Assembly (NCBI GenBank): GCA_014155875.1
Contig: JACEFZ010005134.1
Coordinates: 1 to 64,000, forward strand
Length of the DNA stretch: 64,000 nt
Reading direction: 5' to 3'
Source of the DNA: Cepaea nemoralis
Lineage: Eukaryota > Mollusca > Gastropoda > Stylommatophora > Helicidae
Shown: positions 26,065 through 36,355 of the stretch, one piece after another
Layout: every line of letters starts with the position of its first letter
Numbering within the stretch: position 1 is the stretch's first letter
Notes under the pieces: model-generated
Told to the model about the DNA's origin: nothing
Database searches by the model: none
Seen by the model: the letters and a program-made list of their open reading frames with translations, nothing else
Program-made: the position numbers and the translations under genes

Positions 26065-27596
26065 GCTGGGAACATGGAACGTAAGAACCATGACCCCTGG
26101 CATCTCAGACGATCTAACTGAGATTGTGGATGCCCGCAAAACTGCAGTGATAAACAATGAACTACTAAGACTGGGGATAGACATTGTCGCCCTGCAAGAG
26201 ACCAGACTCCAAGAATCTGGAAGCATCAAGGAGAGGGACTTCACTTTCTACTTGCATGGCAAGCCTTGCGGGGAGACCAGGGAGCATGGAGTTGGCTTCG
26301 CTATCAGAAACAAGCTGCTTAATTCCATCATACCACCAAGTGATGGCACTGAAAGAATACTGAAGCTTCAACTCCAGACAGAGGCAGGCAGAATCTAAAG
26401 ACAAGTTCTATGACGACCTTAGCAAAGAAGTCAGTGAAACACCAGAGAAACAACATCTTTTTATCCTGAGGGATTTCAATGCCAGGGTTGGCCCCGACCA
26501 CAAATCTTGGCCTTCATGTCTAGGACAGTTTGGCGTTGGGAAGATCAATGACAATGGACAACGTCTCTTGGAATTCTGCAGCCGTCATAATCTGTACGTG
26601 ACCAACACCTTCTTTGACACGAAACCTCAACACAAGGTGTCATGGAGGCACCCCAGATCAAAGAACTGGCACCAACTCGACTTGGTGCTCACTAAACGCA
26701 GCAACCTCCGAAATGTACAGCTGACTCGCAGCTATCATAGTGCTGACTGCGACACCGACCATTCACTCGTCTCCAGCAAGGTGAAGATAAAGCCCAAGAG
26801 AATCTACAGAAGCCGAACAGAAGGAAGACCACGCATTGACACCAGCGGCACCCAAAATAAAGAGAAGGTCAACAAATTCATGCAGGCTCTAGCGGATACT
26901 CTGCCTGGCCCCACAAACGGAAATTCCACCGAGAGATGGAGTCATTTTCGTGACACCATCTACAATACAGCACTATCAACATTTGGCAAGAAGCAAACTA
27001 AGTCAACCGACTGGTTTGAAGCACACTCTGAAGAGATGCTCCCAGTCCTGGAGATAAAGAGACATGCATTCTCAATGTATAAAACATCACCTTCAGAGAA
27101 AACACTGCAGGCATTGCGAACGGCCAGAAATAGAGTACAACAGATGGCAAGAAGATGTGCGAACAGGTACTGGCTACAGCTCTCTGCTCAAATTCAAACT
27201 TGTGCAGACACTGGATATATAAGAGGAATGTACGAGGGCATCAAGCAAGCTGTCGGTCCATCAAAATATAAGATGGCCCCTTTACGATCAACTGAGGGGG
27301 TAATCATAAAAGATCGAGCGAAACAAATGGATCGCTGGGTAGAACACTACTCAGAGCTATACTCAGTGGATAACACTGTCAGCGAAGAAGCTCTGGAAGC
27401 CATCGATCAACAGTCTGCCATGCATGCCCTGGATAACGAACCTTGCCTCACAGAAATCAGCGAAGCACTAGAATCTCTCAAATCCGGCAAGGCACCTGGA
27501 AAAGATAGTATTCCACCTGAAATTTTAAAATGTAGCAAAGAAACAATCATCCCAGAACTGTATGCAATATTTCAGCTCTGCTGGAGAGAAAAATGA
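26065..27596 (+). pseudogene. LINE D endonuclease and linker
   Basis: It opens with LRLGTWNVRTMTPGISDDL, IVALQETRLQESGS and REHGVGFAIRNKLL. After AGRI (26396) about 15 codons that include the usual VYAP block are missing and the frame changes. It resumes at KDKFYDDLSKEV, then FILRDFNARVG, where the canonical Gly of GDFN is Arg. KVSWRHPRSKNWHQLDLVL and DCDTDHSLV end the domain. The linker to 27593 ends ESLKSGKAPGKDSIPPEIL, leading into the RT. TGA at 27594-27596 stands where related copies have Trp. Confidence 0.88.
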
Positions 27597-29204
27597 ATAC
27601 CACAAGATATGAAAGACGCAAACATTGTTACCCTTTATAAAAACAAAGGCGACAGAAGCGACTGCAACAACTATCGCGGCATTTCCCTACTCAGCATTAC
27701 AGGCAAGATTTTTGCCAGAGTAATCCTTAAAAGATTACACATTCTTGCTGAAAGAATCTACCCCGAATCGCAGTGCGGATTTAGACCCAACAGGTCCACC
27801 ATCGATATGATTTTCTCACTCCGGCAGCTCCAAGAGAAGTGCAGAGAACAGAGGAAGCCATTATATATTGCCTTCATCGACCTCACAAAGACATTTGACC
27901 TCGTGAGCAGAAGCGGCCTTTTTAAGGTCCTTGAAAAGGTTGGATGTCCACCCACCCTTCTTAGTCTCGTGAAATCATTCCACGAAAACATGCAGGGGAC
28001 CATTTTATTTGACGGCTCAACATCCCAGTCATTCAGCATCAGCAGCGGAGTAAAGCAGGGCTGCGTGCTTGCTCCTACACTCTTTGGTATCTTCTTCGCT
28101 GTTCTCTTAAGGCAGGCATTTGGGACTGCCACTGAAGGCATATACCTCCACACAAGATCTGATGGCAAACTTTTTAACCCATCAAGACTCAAGGCAAAGA
28201 CCAAAATAAGATCAAGATGTGTAAGAGAACTACTTTTTGCAGATGATGCAGCACTGACTACTCATACAGCAGAAGATCTCCAAAAGCTCATAGATCGTTT
28301 TGCAGCCGCCTGCAAAGACTTTGGGCTCACCATTAGCCTAAATAAAACACAGGTGATGGAACAAGACGCTGGTGCGCCCCCGTCAATCAAAATTGCTAAT
28401 TACGAATTGAAGGTCGTCCACGATTTTGTGTATTTGGGGTCGACAATATCAGATAATCTTTCATTAGAGACAGAAATCGACAGACGCATTGGAAAGGCAG
28501 CCACAACATTTTCCAGGCTAGCTAAAAGAGTTTGGGAGAATAATAGACTAACAGAGCGTACAAAAGCTCAAGTATATAAAGCTTGTGTTGTTAGCACACT
28601 ACTCTATGGGTCTGAATCCTGGACCTTGTACTCAAGACAGGAAAGGAAGTTGAATTCCTTCCACATGAGATGTCTGAGACGTATCCTGGGCATAACATGG
28701 AAAGACCACATAACAAACAAACAGGTGCTTGAAAGAGCAGATATTACCACAGTGCACACCCTCCTCAAGCAGAGACGCCTCCGGTGGCTGGGCCACGTAT
28801 CTCGAATGGAGGATGAACGTATTCCCAAAGATCTCCTTTACGGAGAACTAGCCACAGGAAAGAGGCCAACCGGAAGACCCCAAATGCGATATAGGGATGT
28901 GTGTAAACAAGATATGAAAACCATTGGAATAGATCCAGACACGTGGGAGAGAGTTGCAACAGACAGATGCTCCTGGGGAAGAGATGTACGAAACGGACTG
29001 GTGCTCTTTGAGCGCAATCTGATCCAACCAACTGAGGATAGGCGGCACAGGCTCAAAGCGCAGTCGCTTACAGCGGGACCTGTCTCGTCTTACAGATGCG
29101 GAAACTGTGACAGAGATTGTCACTCTCGCATTGGACTATACAGTCACCAGCGGTGCTGCCAGGCACCTCCCAAGCGGCACAACTCTATAGTCCTTCAGGA
29201 CTGA
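27597..29204 (+). CDS. LINE D reverse transcriptase with C-terminal zinc finger
   Basis: Continuous frame of over 530 codons: IPQDMKDANIVTLYKNKGD, CNNYRGISLLSITGKIFARV, FRPNRSTIDMIFSLRQ, FIDLTKTFDLVSRSGLF (catalytic Asp), VKQGCVLAPTLFGIFF, LLFADDAALTTH (catalytic box, about 28230-28255), then the thumb, RRLRWLGHVSRMEDERIPK, and a final CGNCDRDCHSRIGLYSHQ zinc finger. All core RT motifs are intact. The first Met of the open part is at 27609, but the frame reads straight through from the endonuclease except for the TGA at 27594. It could make RT only by read-through or as a truncated product. Confidence 0.9.
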   Translation: MPQDMKDANIVTLYKNKGDRSDCNNYRGISLLSITGKIFARVILKRLHILAERIYPESQCGFRPNRSTIDMIFSLRQLQEKCREQRKPLYIAFIDLTKTFDLVSRSGLFKVLEKVGCPPTLLSLVKSFHENMQGTILFDGSTSQSFSISSGVKQGCVLAPTLFGIFFAVLLRQAFGTATEGIYLHTRSDGKLFNPSRLKAKTKIRSRCVRELLFADDAALTTHTAEDLQKLIDRFAAACKDFGLTISLNKTQVMEQDAGAPPSIKIANYELKVVHDFVYLGSTISDNLSLETEIDRRIGKAATTFSRLAKRVWENNRLTERTKAQVYKACVVSTLLYGSESWTLYSRQERKLNSFHMRCLRRILGITWKDHITNKQVLERADITTVHTLLKQRRLRWLGHVSRMEDERIPKDLLYGELATGKRPTGRPQMRYRDVCKQDMKTIGIDPDTWERVATDRCSWGRDVRNGLVLFERNLIQPTEDRRHRLKAQSLTAGPVSSYRCGNCDRDCHSRIGLYSHQRCCQAPPKRHNSIVLQD

Positions 29205-29218
29205 AAGAGGCCTACTAC

Positions 29219-29301
29219 TAGTATAGTATAGTATAGTATAGTATAGTATAGTATAGTATAGTATAGTATAGTATAGTATAGTATAGTATAGTATAGTATA
29301 G
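29219..29301. repeat. (TATAG)n repeat, right flank of LINE D
   Basis: About 16 units following the LINE D stop by some 15 bases. It is either the element's own 3' tail or the second half of a microsatellite target. Confidence 0.95.
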
Positions 29302-29383
29302 AGTAGCTTACAACAAATAAAATAAAAGAAGATACATCCACCTATTCCTGTCAATATTCTCCTACAGAATGGGTGAAACTTAC

Positions 29384-29533
29384 CAATGTCGCAAGCAGCT
29401 CCGGCCCAGCTTATCTGACAGCCGTACTTACAGACCAAACTTTCCGGTCCCACTCCGGGCTCTTGCTGGCACAGCTCCCTCAGACAGTGGCATTCCCGCT
29501 CACACTTGTGACCATAATATCCAGGTGTACATG
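29384..29533 (-). CDS. Probable host exon: EGF-like domain
   Basis: Likely a real host exon. The minus strand reads CACACAG (acceptor) just above 29533 and ATTG|GTAAGT (donor) at 29384/29383. The 150-bp exon encodes an eight-cysteine EGF/laminin-EGF-like module: CTPGYYGHKCERECHC, LRELC, LVCKYGC, SWAGAAC. It begins and ends in phase 1, the symmetrical phase typical of shuffled EGF exons. This pattern fits MEGF-like or receptor proteins that are numerous in molluscs and are secreted or on the cell surface. The minus-strand upstream exon is probably 34261-34396, whose donor phase matches. The 4.7 kb between them is intron filled with LINEs. The rest of the gene is outside the window or unrecognised. 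Confidence 0.65.
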
Positions 29534-29894
29534 CTGTGTGGTTTAAATAGATGTCTTTGTTATAAACATAAACCGTGAACATCAACATTTCAATTCATAA
29601 ATACATTCAAGTATATACACTCACATGTATTGTTTGAGTATTGTCGGAGCTCATAGACGTAGAAGAAATAAGGACATACTAGAGGAGACATTGGACAATA
29701 TAAAACTTAACAGCTCTAATTATCCCATCCGGATTCGAACCTGACGCCACCTAATGACAACAGTTCCTTGCTGCAGGAACAAGTGTACTTCGAAGTATGA
29801 CCAACTGCACACCCATATAAAAGGTGTCTTCATTAGCCAAGTGGATCATCCAACAAACATTGACTAATTAGTTCCTGCACAGAATGGCTGAGGA

Positions 29895-30052
29895 GAATGG
29901 CGTGACTGAATCACCAATGTATCTCTCGTGGAGAGAACTAAACACATGCCAGTGAATCAAGAGATGGGGGAATAGAATGGCGTGACAGAATCACCAATGT
30001 ATCTCTCGTGGAGAGAACTAAACACATGCCAGTGAATCAAGAGATGGGGGAA
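29895..30052. repeat. 80-bp tandem duplication
   Basis: Two almost identical 80-bp units, each beginning gaatggcgtgac and ending aagagatgggggaa. Only one or two differences were seen, so it is recent. Lies in the presumed intron. Confidence 0.92.
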
Positions 30053-30492
30053 AAGACGCCGGATAAGACATAGAATGAGAAATCACGAGGACAACATAAC
30101 TAGACATGTCCTTGTCTGGAAACTACCAGGCAAATGAAATAGCGGGATACCTAAAGGGAAAATAATTACAGATAGGAAAATAATATTGAGAGGGCAATGA
30201 GCTAGTTGTAAGAGACAGAAACCGATAGCATCATTTGGCGTGGTTTAGTTGAGGCCTATACCCAAGTGGTGGGGAGAAGACGAGTCGTTTGAGAACACAA
30301 ATTAGGACACGTTGGAAAGAATTGGCAGTAAGGTTTATAGAGCCAACATGGAATGATCAACGAAATAATAATCATAGATATCACTGTATATCCAAGTGAG
30401 GTTAAACAAGACCTAGACAACTGCACATATCGCCACGTTAAGTTGGAGAACCGACAGGATTAATGAAATGTTGCCTCACAGATCTAGGCAAT
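30053..30492. other. Intronic sequence, nothing recognised
   Basis: AT-rich with scattered stops in all frames and no motif recognised. 29534-29894 is similar except for a B-box-like ggttcgaatcc on the minus strand near 29727-29740, possibly an old SINE. Confidence 0.5.
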
Positions 30493-30511
30493 ATCAGATG
30501 TTGTTTGTCCA

Positions 30512-33134
30512 TCAAGAATAATGATGACCATTCATTTCATCCAGTGGGGTTGACAGTATGGAGTCGTGAGGTCTACAATGGCTGGTAAGGCTTATTTTGT
30601 TTCGAAATGTCCTTTGACAATGTTGGCAAAGAATGATTGACGTTTCAGAAAGAGGATCTCCTTCGGTGGTTTTTCTGCCCTGTCTTTTATTCACAGCCTT
30701 TGCAGTCCTCACTGCCTCACAAGTGACCACACCCTTGCTCTATAATGTACGCCACGAGTTTCGGTTCTTGGCACCAGTCTCCCAAGTGTCGTGATGAATT
30801 CCAAAAAACTTTTAGTGAGATCTTCAGTGTCTTTAATGCGTTTCCTCTGACCGCCTTGGGAGCGTTCACCACAATGCAGCTCCCCGTAAAATGTTTAGAG
30901 AGCCTGTGATTTGGCATACCAGTCAAGTGACCAGCCCAGCGAATCTGATTCTTGATTAGTAGAGTATGGATACTGGGCATGGACGCTCTTTCTAGGACTT
31001 CAGTGTCTGGGATCTTTTCTTGCCATTTAATCTTTAATAATTTCCCAAGGCAGACTGTGTGGAAGTGGTTTAATTTCCTAGCGTGTCGCTGATAAACAGT
31101 CCAGGTTTCACAAGCATATAGCAGGATGGATAATACGACTGCTTCGCAGACTTTCAGCTTTGTTTGCAGGCTTATTTCATTTCTGTGCCATACATTCTTG
31201 TACAGTCTGCCAAAGGTCGAGCTGGCCTTGGTGATTCTTGCATTCACTTCATCATCAATTGTAGCAGCTTGTGACACAGTGCTGCCAAGATAGGTGAATT
31301 TGTCCACAACACTTAGTCTATGATCATTCACTTTGATATTTGGCACAGTGTGATTATTCCCTCAAGCTGGCTGGTGCATAACTACAGTCTTCTCCATGTT
31401 GATATTGAAACCAAAATTGGCATAGGCATATCAGAAAGCTGAAACATAGTGCCTCTGAGTTGACATATACAGCACATTCGACAGCAAACAGGAGCTCCCT
31501 GACGGTGTCGCTGTTAGTTTTAGTTTTAGCTTTCAGTCTTCCTTCTGAGATAGAAAACTTTCCATCCATGTGGTAGTTGATTTCTATTCCAATGTCGTTG
31601 TTTTTGAAGGCATTCGTCAGCACAGCTGAAAATATGAGGCCGAATAGTGTTGGTAAAAAAAGTCGCTTAAAAGTGGACATGGTCGACTTCATTGCACCGG
31701 GTTTATCCCATATGGCTCGGTCTCTTTCCGCAGCACGGAAAGCGTCGCACAAAGCACGAACTCCGTAGCTTTTAGCGACGACCCTCAGGAGTCTCCGAAA
31801 CATTTAACTCGTAAACCGAAGGGTGCGGCCCGGAATCGAACCCACAACCTTCGGAGCACGAGTCAAACGGCTTGACCACTTCGCCACAGTGTTGGTGCCA
31901 GGATACAGCCTTCCTTCACTCCACTGGTGACATGAAAGAACTCAGAAAGTTCACAATTTTCCTGTACTCTCGCCTGCATACCATCATGAAATAGCCGCAC
32001 AAACTTTCGTGGACAGCCATAATTCGCCATAATCTTCCAGTCCTTCTTTGCTGGCTGTATCAAAAGCCTTGGTAAAATCAATCAAAGTGGAGAACATTTT
32101 GGAGTTCTGTTCATGACAATTATCTAGCATCTGCCTTGAGCGAAAATCATGTCAACAGTTCCTCGTTCTTTTCTGAAGCCACATTGACTCTCAAGAAGAA
32201 GATCTTGGTGGAGATGGGCTTTGAAGCGATTGAGAAGAATTCTAGCGAGCATCTTCCCTGCAATTGAGAGCAAAGAAATGCCTCGGTGGTTGTTACAGGA
32301 TTGACATTTTCCTTTACGTTTGTAAAGGTGGACTACTTGACGCGTCCTACAATTTTGTGGCATGGTCTAGTTCACCCATATGTTTATAAATCTTGGTGAA
32401 GCTGCTCTATCAGAACCGTCCTACCTGCTTTGTTATATCTCTGCCGGGATGAATCCAGTACCGGACGCCTTACTGCTGAAAAATTGATGAATAGCTTTGT
32501 TTATTTCCATTATGGTTGTCAAGTCATCAAGAGTATCATTAGTGGAGACTTGAGGAAGGCAGTTTAGGGTTTCCTCATCGATGGTGGAGGTTGCATTCAA
32601 GATCTTGCTAAAATTCGCTGCCCAGCGTTGAAGAATTGCTTGCTTATCGGTGACCAGTGTTCCCCCATCTGCACTGAGGAGGGAAACTATGCGTGGTGAT
32701 GCAGGACCATAGACCGTTTTTAGTAAGTCGTAGAAAGTTTTCATATCATGTCTGATAGCAAAACCTTCAATTTCATCAGCTTTGCTGCTCAGCCAGGAGT
32801 CCCGCATGTGCCGAAGTTTCTGCTGCATGACTCTCCGGATGTTATTGAAGGCATCTTTTTTATGTTGACTTCGGGTCGTTCAAATATGACATATGGAGAA
32901 GGTGCTTCTCGGCCAGCAATCTTCGGAATTTTCATCAACCCAGTATCCATGCTTCCTGGGAGCTGAACCCATAATTTCCATGACAGTGTTGTAGATTGTG
33001 TCCTTTAGGGCTATCCACTCTGTTTCCGAATCTTGCTTAGCTGAGGCAGTGGGCTTGAAGCGTGGTGGTTTGATGTGCATGTTTATTTTTGAGACAATCA
33101 GACGATGGTCTGTCCAACATTCGGCACCATTCAT
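30512..33134 (-). pseudogene. LINE E1 endonuclease end, RT and zinc finger
   Basis: Segments in order: the endonuclease C-terminus; 32433-32828 linker ending INKAIHQFFSSKASGTG; 32124-32363 RT start CNNHRGISLLSIAGKMLARI and QCGFRKERGTVDMIF; 31897-32081 up to GVKEGCILAPTL; the SINE; FGLIFSAVLTNAF; a damaged ADD region near 31450-31490; the thumb 30717-31346 with WHRNEISLQTKLKV and QIRWAGHLTGMP; and a C2H2-type finger CQHCQRTFRNKISLTSHCRP near 30580-30650. Multiple frameshifts. Confidence 0.85.
31655..31887 (-). mobile_element. Full-length tRNA-derived SINE (S2) with target duplication
   Basis: On the minus strand the head reads gtggcgaagtggtcaagccg (A box) and, about 45 bases on, gggttcgattccgg, a perfect B box. 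The body ends in a short T run. It is flanked by a perfect 9-bp direct repeat, agtgttggt at 31646-31654 and 31888-31896. Removing SINE plus one repeat restores the LINE E1 frame as ILAPTLFGLIFSAV. The head is tRNA-like but the acceptor stem does not pair, so it is not a functional tRNA gene. Confidence 0.92.
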
Positions 33135-33149
33135 GGTTTCTGTGTTTAA

Positions 33150-33530
33150 ATTTTCTAAAAGAATACATTGGTTTTAATTGATGAAACAAGAACATTCGTT
33201 TGAATTAATGAAATAAATACATTGTTTTGAACTAATGAAATACATACTTTGTATTGAATTGATGAAATAAATATATTGTTTTGAATTAATGAAATACTGA
33301 CTTACAACTCCAGGCTATATAAGACTGAGTAATATTCAAGAGTAGCTCCAATAATTATTAATGAAATACCTTGTACATACATTGTTTTGAACTAATGGAA
33401 TAAATACATTGATTTGAATTGATGAAATAAATAAATTGGATTAAACTAATGAAATACTGACTTACAACTCCAGGCGTTATTTGACTGAGACATATTCAAG
33501 GGTAGCTCCAAATATTATTAATGAAACATT
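33150..33530. repeat. Nested AT-rich tandem repeat
   Basis: A unit of about 30-34 bp (gaattaatgaaataaataca with ttgtttt) is repeated several times within a larger duplication of about 171 bp marked by gaaatactgacttacaactc at about 33291 and 33462. Non-coding. Confidence 0.85.
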
Positions 33531-33534
33531 GGTC

Positions 33535-34125
33535 TAAAGATTCAGATGATCATCACCACCACATGTCATGCCAATGGGTGTGGACGGTCATGTTTAGCTA
33601 TCTCACTCGATCACCGGAGTCGTTGATCAGCTCTGTGTTCTTGTCTCGTCTATGCCATGTGGCCAAGCTATCCCAATATTTACTTCTCTCTCTTTCCCAT
33701 GTTCTTTTCCCTCAATCTTGCCAGTTGTCACCAAGTTCTCTAGTTTATTTCTTCTCATAACGTAACCAAAAAGACTTGATTGTCTACGTATAATTTCTCT
33801 AATCAGTTTACGGTTTGCATTTGTTTCTTGTAGGACTTGCTGATTGGAGTTTTTGTCTGTGTATATTATTCTTTGCATTCTTCTCAGAAACCACATTTCT
33901 ACCACCGTTAGATGTTTTTCAGTTTGTCTGCTCATTGTCCACGTTTCACATTGTTACAGGTACAGGTTCTATGTAGACCTCAACACTCTTTGTTTCGTCG
34001 CAATTGACATCATTATATTGGCCAGTATGTTTTCCATCTCGCAAAAGGCAACCTTTGCCATAGTGATTCTTATTCTAATCTCTTCTAGACACCTCACATC
34101 AAATGGTATGACTGTTTAAGACATT
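33535..34125 (-). mobile_element. 5'-truncated LINE, subfamily B2, copy a
   Basis: The minus strand encodes the RT C-terminal region: TVVEMWFLRRMQRI, QSSLFGYVMRRNKLENLVTT and GKIEGK. It belongs with the copies at 58.0-59.3 kb and is a subfamily of LINE B (FFGHVMRREALENIVTT). The 3' end has ATG-type triplets (gatgatcatcaccacc). Frameshifts throughout. Confidence 0.8.
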
Positions 34126-34260
34126 GTTGTACCGGTATTTCTTTCTTTTTAGAGACGACCAAATATCCAGATAATGTTTACTAAAGGCATTTTCAGGGCG
34201 GGGGGGGGGGGGGGAGAGAGAGAGGAGAGAATGGAAATGATAAATGACAAGCTGACTTAC

Positions 34261-34396
34261 AGACTTCTCGCTCGCACAGCGTGTGGCGTAGACCCTGACA
34301 GCTGTATAGTTCCAGGTTGTAGGTAGAGCCTGATATAAAACCGCAAAGTTCATAGGACAAGGAGCCGTGATAATTCTTTAATTTGTGCATATCAGT
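34261..34396 (-). CDS. Probable host exon upstream of the EGF exon
   Basis: The minus strand shows a strong acceptor (ctttcttcacttttcag, then exon at 34396) and a perfect donor, AAGTCT|GTAAGT at 34261/34260. The 136-bp exon is open in one frame only among those considered (TDMHKLKNYHGSLSYELC, then YNLELYSCQG, ending near LCEREV). The end resembles the last strand of fucolectin or F5/8C-like domains (LCEVxV) that precede EGF modules in many mollusc proteins. It ends in phase 1, matching the EGF exon at 29384-29533. Similarity is modest, so the domain call is tentative. A G run at 34199-34214 lies in the intron just past the donor. Confidence 0.5.
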
Positions 34397-34944
34397 CTGA
34401 AAAGTGAAGAAAGTCTCTCATTAACCCAGGTCGCACGCAGAAATATACACAGACCCTGAAGGTCACAGGTCATGTAAACAGCATGGGAGATACATTCTCA
34501 GGTATTGATGGGCACTCACAGAGAGGACACTAACTGATTTAGTGCCGACGGATAATATATCGCCAAATGTCACTTACCATTTGGGTAAAAGGGCGATGTA
34601 TCGCCGTGCTGGGTTCATCGTGTTATGTGTTTTGTCTCGTACTATCTTTGGCAATATGAATGCTAAGTCTTTTACGTTATAATCCTTGTTCATTTGATTG
34701 TGCACCATGTTTGGTCCAAACATATTTTCTTGTTTGGTTCAGAATCAGTAAAAGAAGTAGAGATCGGATGACTAACCAGATAATGAAACAATTAAACGCT
34801 AAAGGCACATCAGATTCGAACTTGCCACCCACACGCGAGGACAGCACTTTGTTGGAGAATCAAGTGTAACTAAGTAACAGTTAAGGCAGCATTTTGGAAT
34901 CCTGGTGTGTTATAGCGCTCAATAATTGATTGTATAATGTTACC
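34397..34944. other. No gene recognised
   Basis: Intron or upstream sequence of the putative EGF gene. A small inverted motif ggcgatgtatcgcc occurs at about 34590-34604. Nothing else supported. Confidence 0.45.
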
Positions 34945-35230
34945 ACAGACAGCCACTGTGGGGCAGTGGCTAGCTGACCTGCCTGTCGGCCCCGGGGATC
35001 GTGTGTTGAAGGCCCATAGAGCTTGGGATGTTCTGTGAACTCTGACCCGGAATCCCAGGTGGTCTGAGCCAAACGTTTGTAAAGTCTTCACACCAGGTCT
35101 TGGGAAGTAAAGGCAGCCGGCATGAGTCTGGTCACGTGACCCATCCAGTGTCCACTAGTCTGTCAATGTGTGTGTGGCACCATATACCGGATAGACCTCA
35201 CAGCGTGGACATTTACTTTTAAATGTGTTC
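34945..35230 (+). mobile_element. Possible tRNA-derived SINE
   Basis: ggggcagtggctagctgacc resembles an A box region, and tgtgttgaaggccc about 40 bases later resembles a B box. A GC-rich body follows (tgacccggaatcccaggtgg). No target duplication or second copy was found in the window. Confidence 0.4.
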
Positions 35231-35849
35231 AAGTTTCATCATCTGATATATATACTGCTTTCATTTACTCATTGTGAGTGGTAAACAATACCTGTGGTCG
35301 TGTGATATTACCCCATGTGTGGGGTGGGGAGGGGGTCTGGGATAACAGGCTTTGGTAGTAGCTTTGGTAAGGATGGCTGTCACGCCCTTTACAGGGCCCG
35401 TTCCCATTGGTACTGGCCTGACATCTTGGTCACGCCTGTGGCTCAAAGTAGCTGTCAGCATGCGACTGTGTCCACTCCCCGGACAACGGTTGTAACAGAC
35501 CGGCTAAACCAGGCGGGGGTTATCGATTCGGCGTCAAACCAATCGGTGAACTAGGGGTATGCGTACCCTGCATATGACGACAGGATCGGCAGACATGTGC
35601 GAAAGAATTCATTGATGATTCAACAGGCAAGACAGCGTTTATCTGCACAGATAGTGGACCATTATGAGTACTACAAGGCACACAGAGCGCCCTGGTCATC
35701 CACTGCACATGTATTAATCTCCAGTTGTCTTGACTTGTCATGCAACTGGATTCAGATGGACTCAAGCGAGAGAGTGAGGTCGACGAATTGCGCAACTCTT
35801 CGTCACTTTAATCCAATTCATCGCTGAAGTCATTCTTTATCTAACTTCA
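35231..35849. other. No gene recognised
   Basis: Mixed-composition sequence. Open frames on either strand (for example 35597-35827 plus) show no family resemblance. Confidence 0.4.
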
Positions 35850-36174
35850 TCTATCACCGTCAAGCCCTGTGGCTATGGGCGAGCGGCGAAGCGGCAGGCG
35901 TGGATACGGTGGCAGCCGTAGTCGCAGACCTGCACACAGGCGGCTCAGGCCATATGGTCGTCTTCTACTGACCGGAGCAGCAGTGGGATTCGGCAGCCCC
36001 CTGGGCGACTGAGCAGCCTTCTATAGGAAAGCACTGTTCTCCTCTATAGCATGAGGAAGGGGATAGAAAAGGTGCCCTAAATCTTGTCTGCTCCCCCATT
36101 ACCTAACCAGCTAGCCGTTATTGGTTGGTATCTTATAATTACCTTCGACATACAACCGAAGTAAAAGAGGTAAT

Positions 36175-36212
<38 letters not shown>

Positions 36213-36214
36213 GA

Positions 36215-36355
36215 CAACCATATTATCTTAACCATCAGAATTTCCAATGCACGCACCCTACTAGATAGAGAAAGCGCTCGGGCCCAGAGAGACGAACAGC
36301 ACTGATTAGGAGAGAGTTGGGCAGGTACAACATCGACATAGCGACCTTGAGCGAG
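36215..36355 (+). pseudogene. LINE E2 endonuclease start
   Basis: RISNARTLLDRESARAQRDE, a stop or frameshift, then LIRRELGRYNIDIATLSE. This corresponds to the WNVRTLLDRE...ARYNIDIAALSETR start of this endonuclease group. The CA repeat at 36179-36210 lies just upstream in the leader. Confidence 0.75.

Larger units (their letters stand above)
25126..29218 (+). mobile_element. Near-complete RTE-like LINE D
   Basis: About 4.1 kb: a GC-rich leader (25126-26060, with a C run at 25226-25239), endonuclease, linker, RT and C-terminal zinc finger, then TATAG repeat. The two clear coding lesions are a short deletion after residue RI near 26396 and a TGA replacing Trp at 27594-27596. It lies in the intron of the EGF-domain gene, antisense to it. 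Confidence 0.9.
30493..33150 (-). mobile_element. 5'-truncated RTE-like LINE E1 carrying a SINE
   Basis: About 2.4 kb of LINE plus a 233-bp SINE. It starts in the end of the endonuclease (ECWTDHRLIVSKINM, 33080-33134) and extends to a 3' end shared with LINE E2 (atgaatggtcatcat, then cttgatggacaaaca). Relative E2 lies at 35.9-40.8 kb in the other orientation. Confidence 0.88.

Noticed and set aside
31800..31887. Functional tRNA gene on the minus strand
   Set aside because: A and B boxes are good, but the acceptor stem does not pair and the sequence is the head of a SINE with target duplication.
35520..35795. 91-codon minus-strand frame as a further exon of the EGF gene
   Set aside because: No splice sites in suitable phase and no similarity to EGF or fucolectin-type domains.
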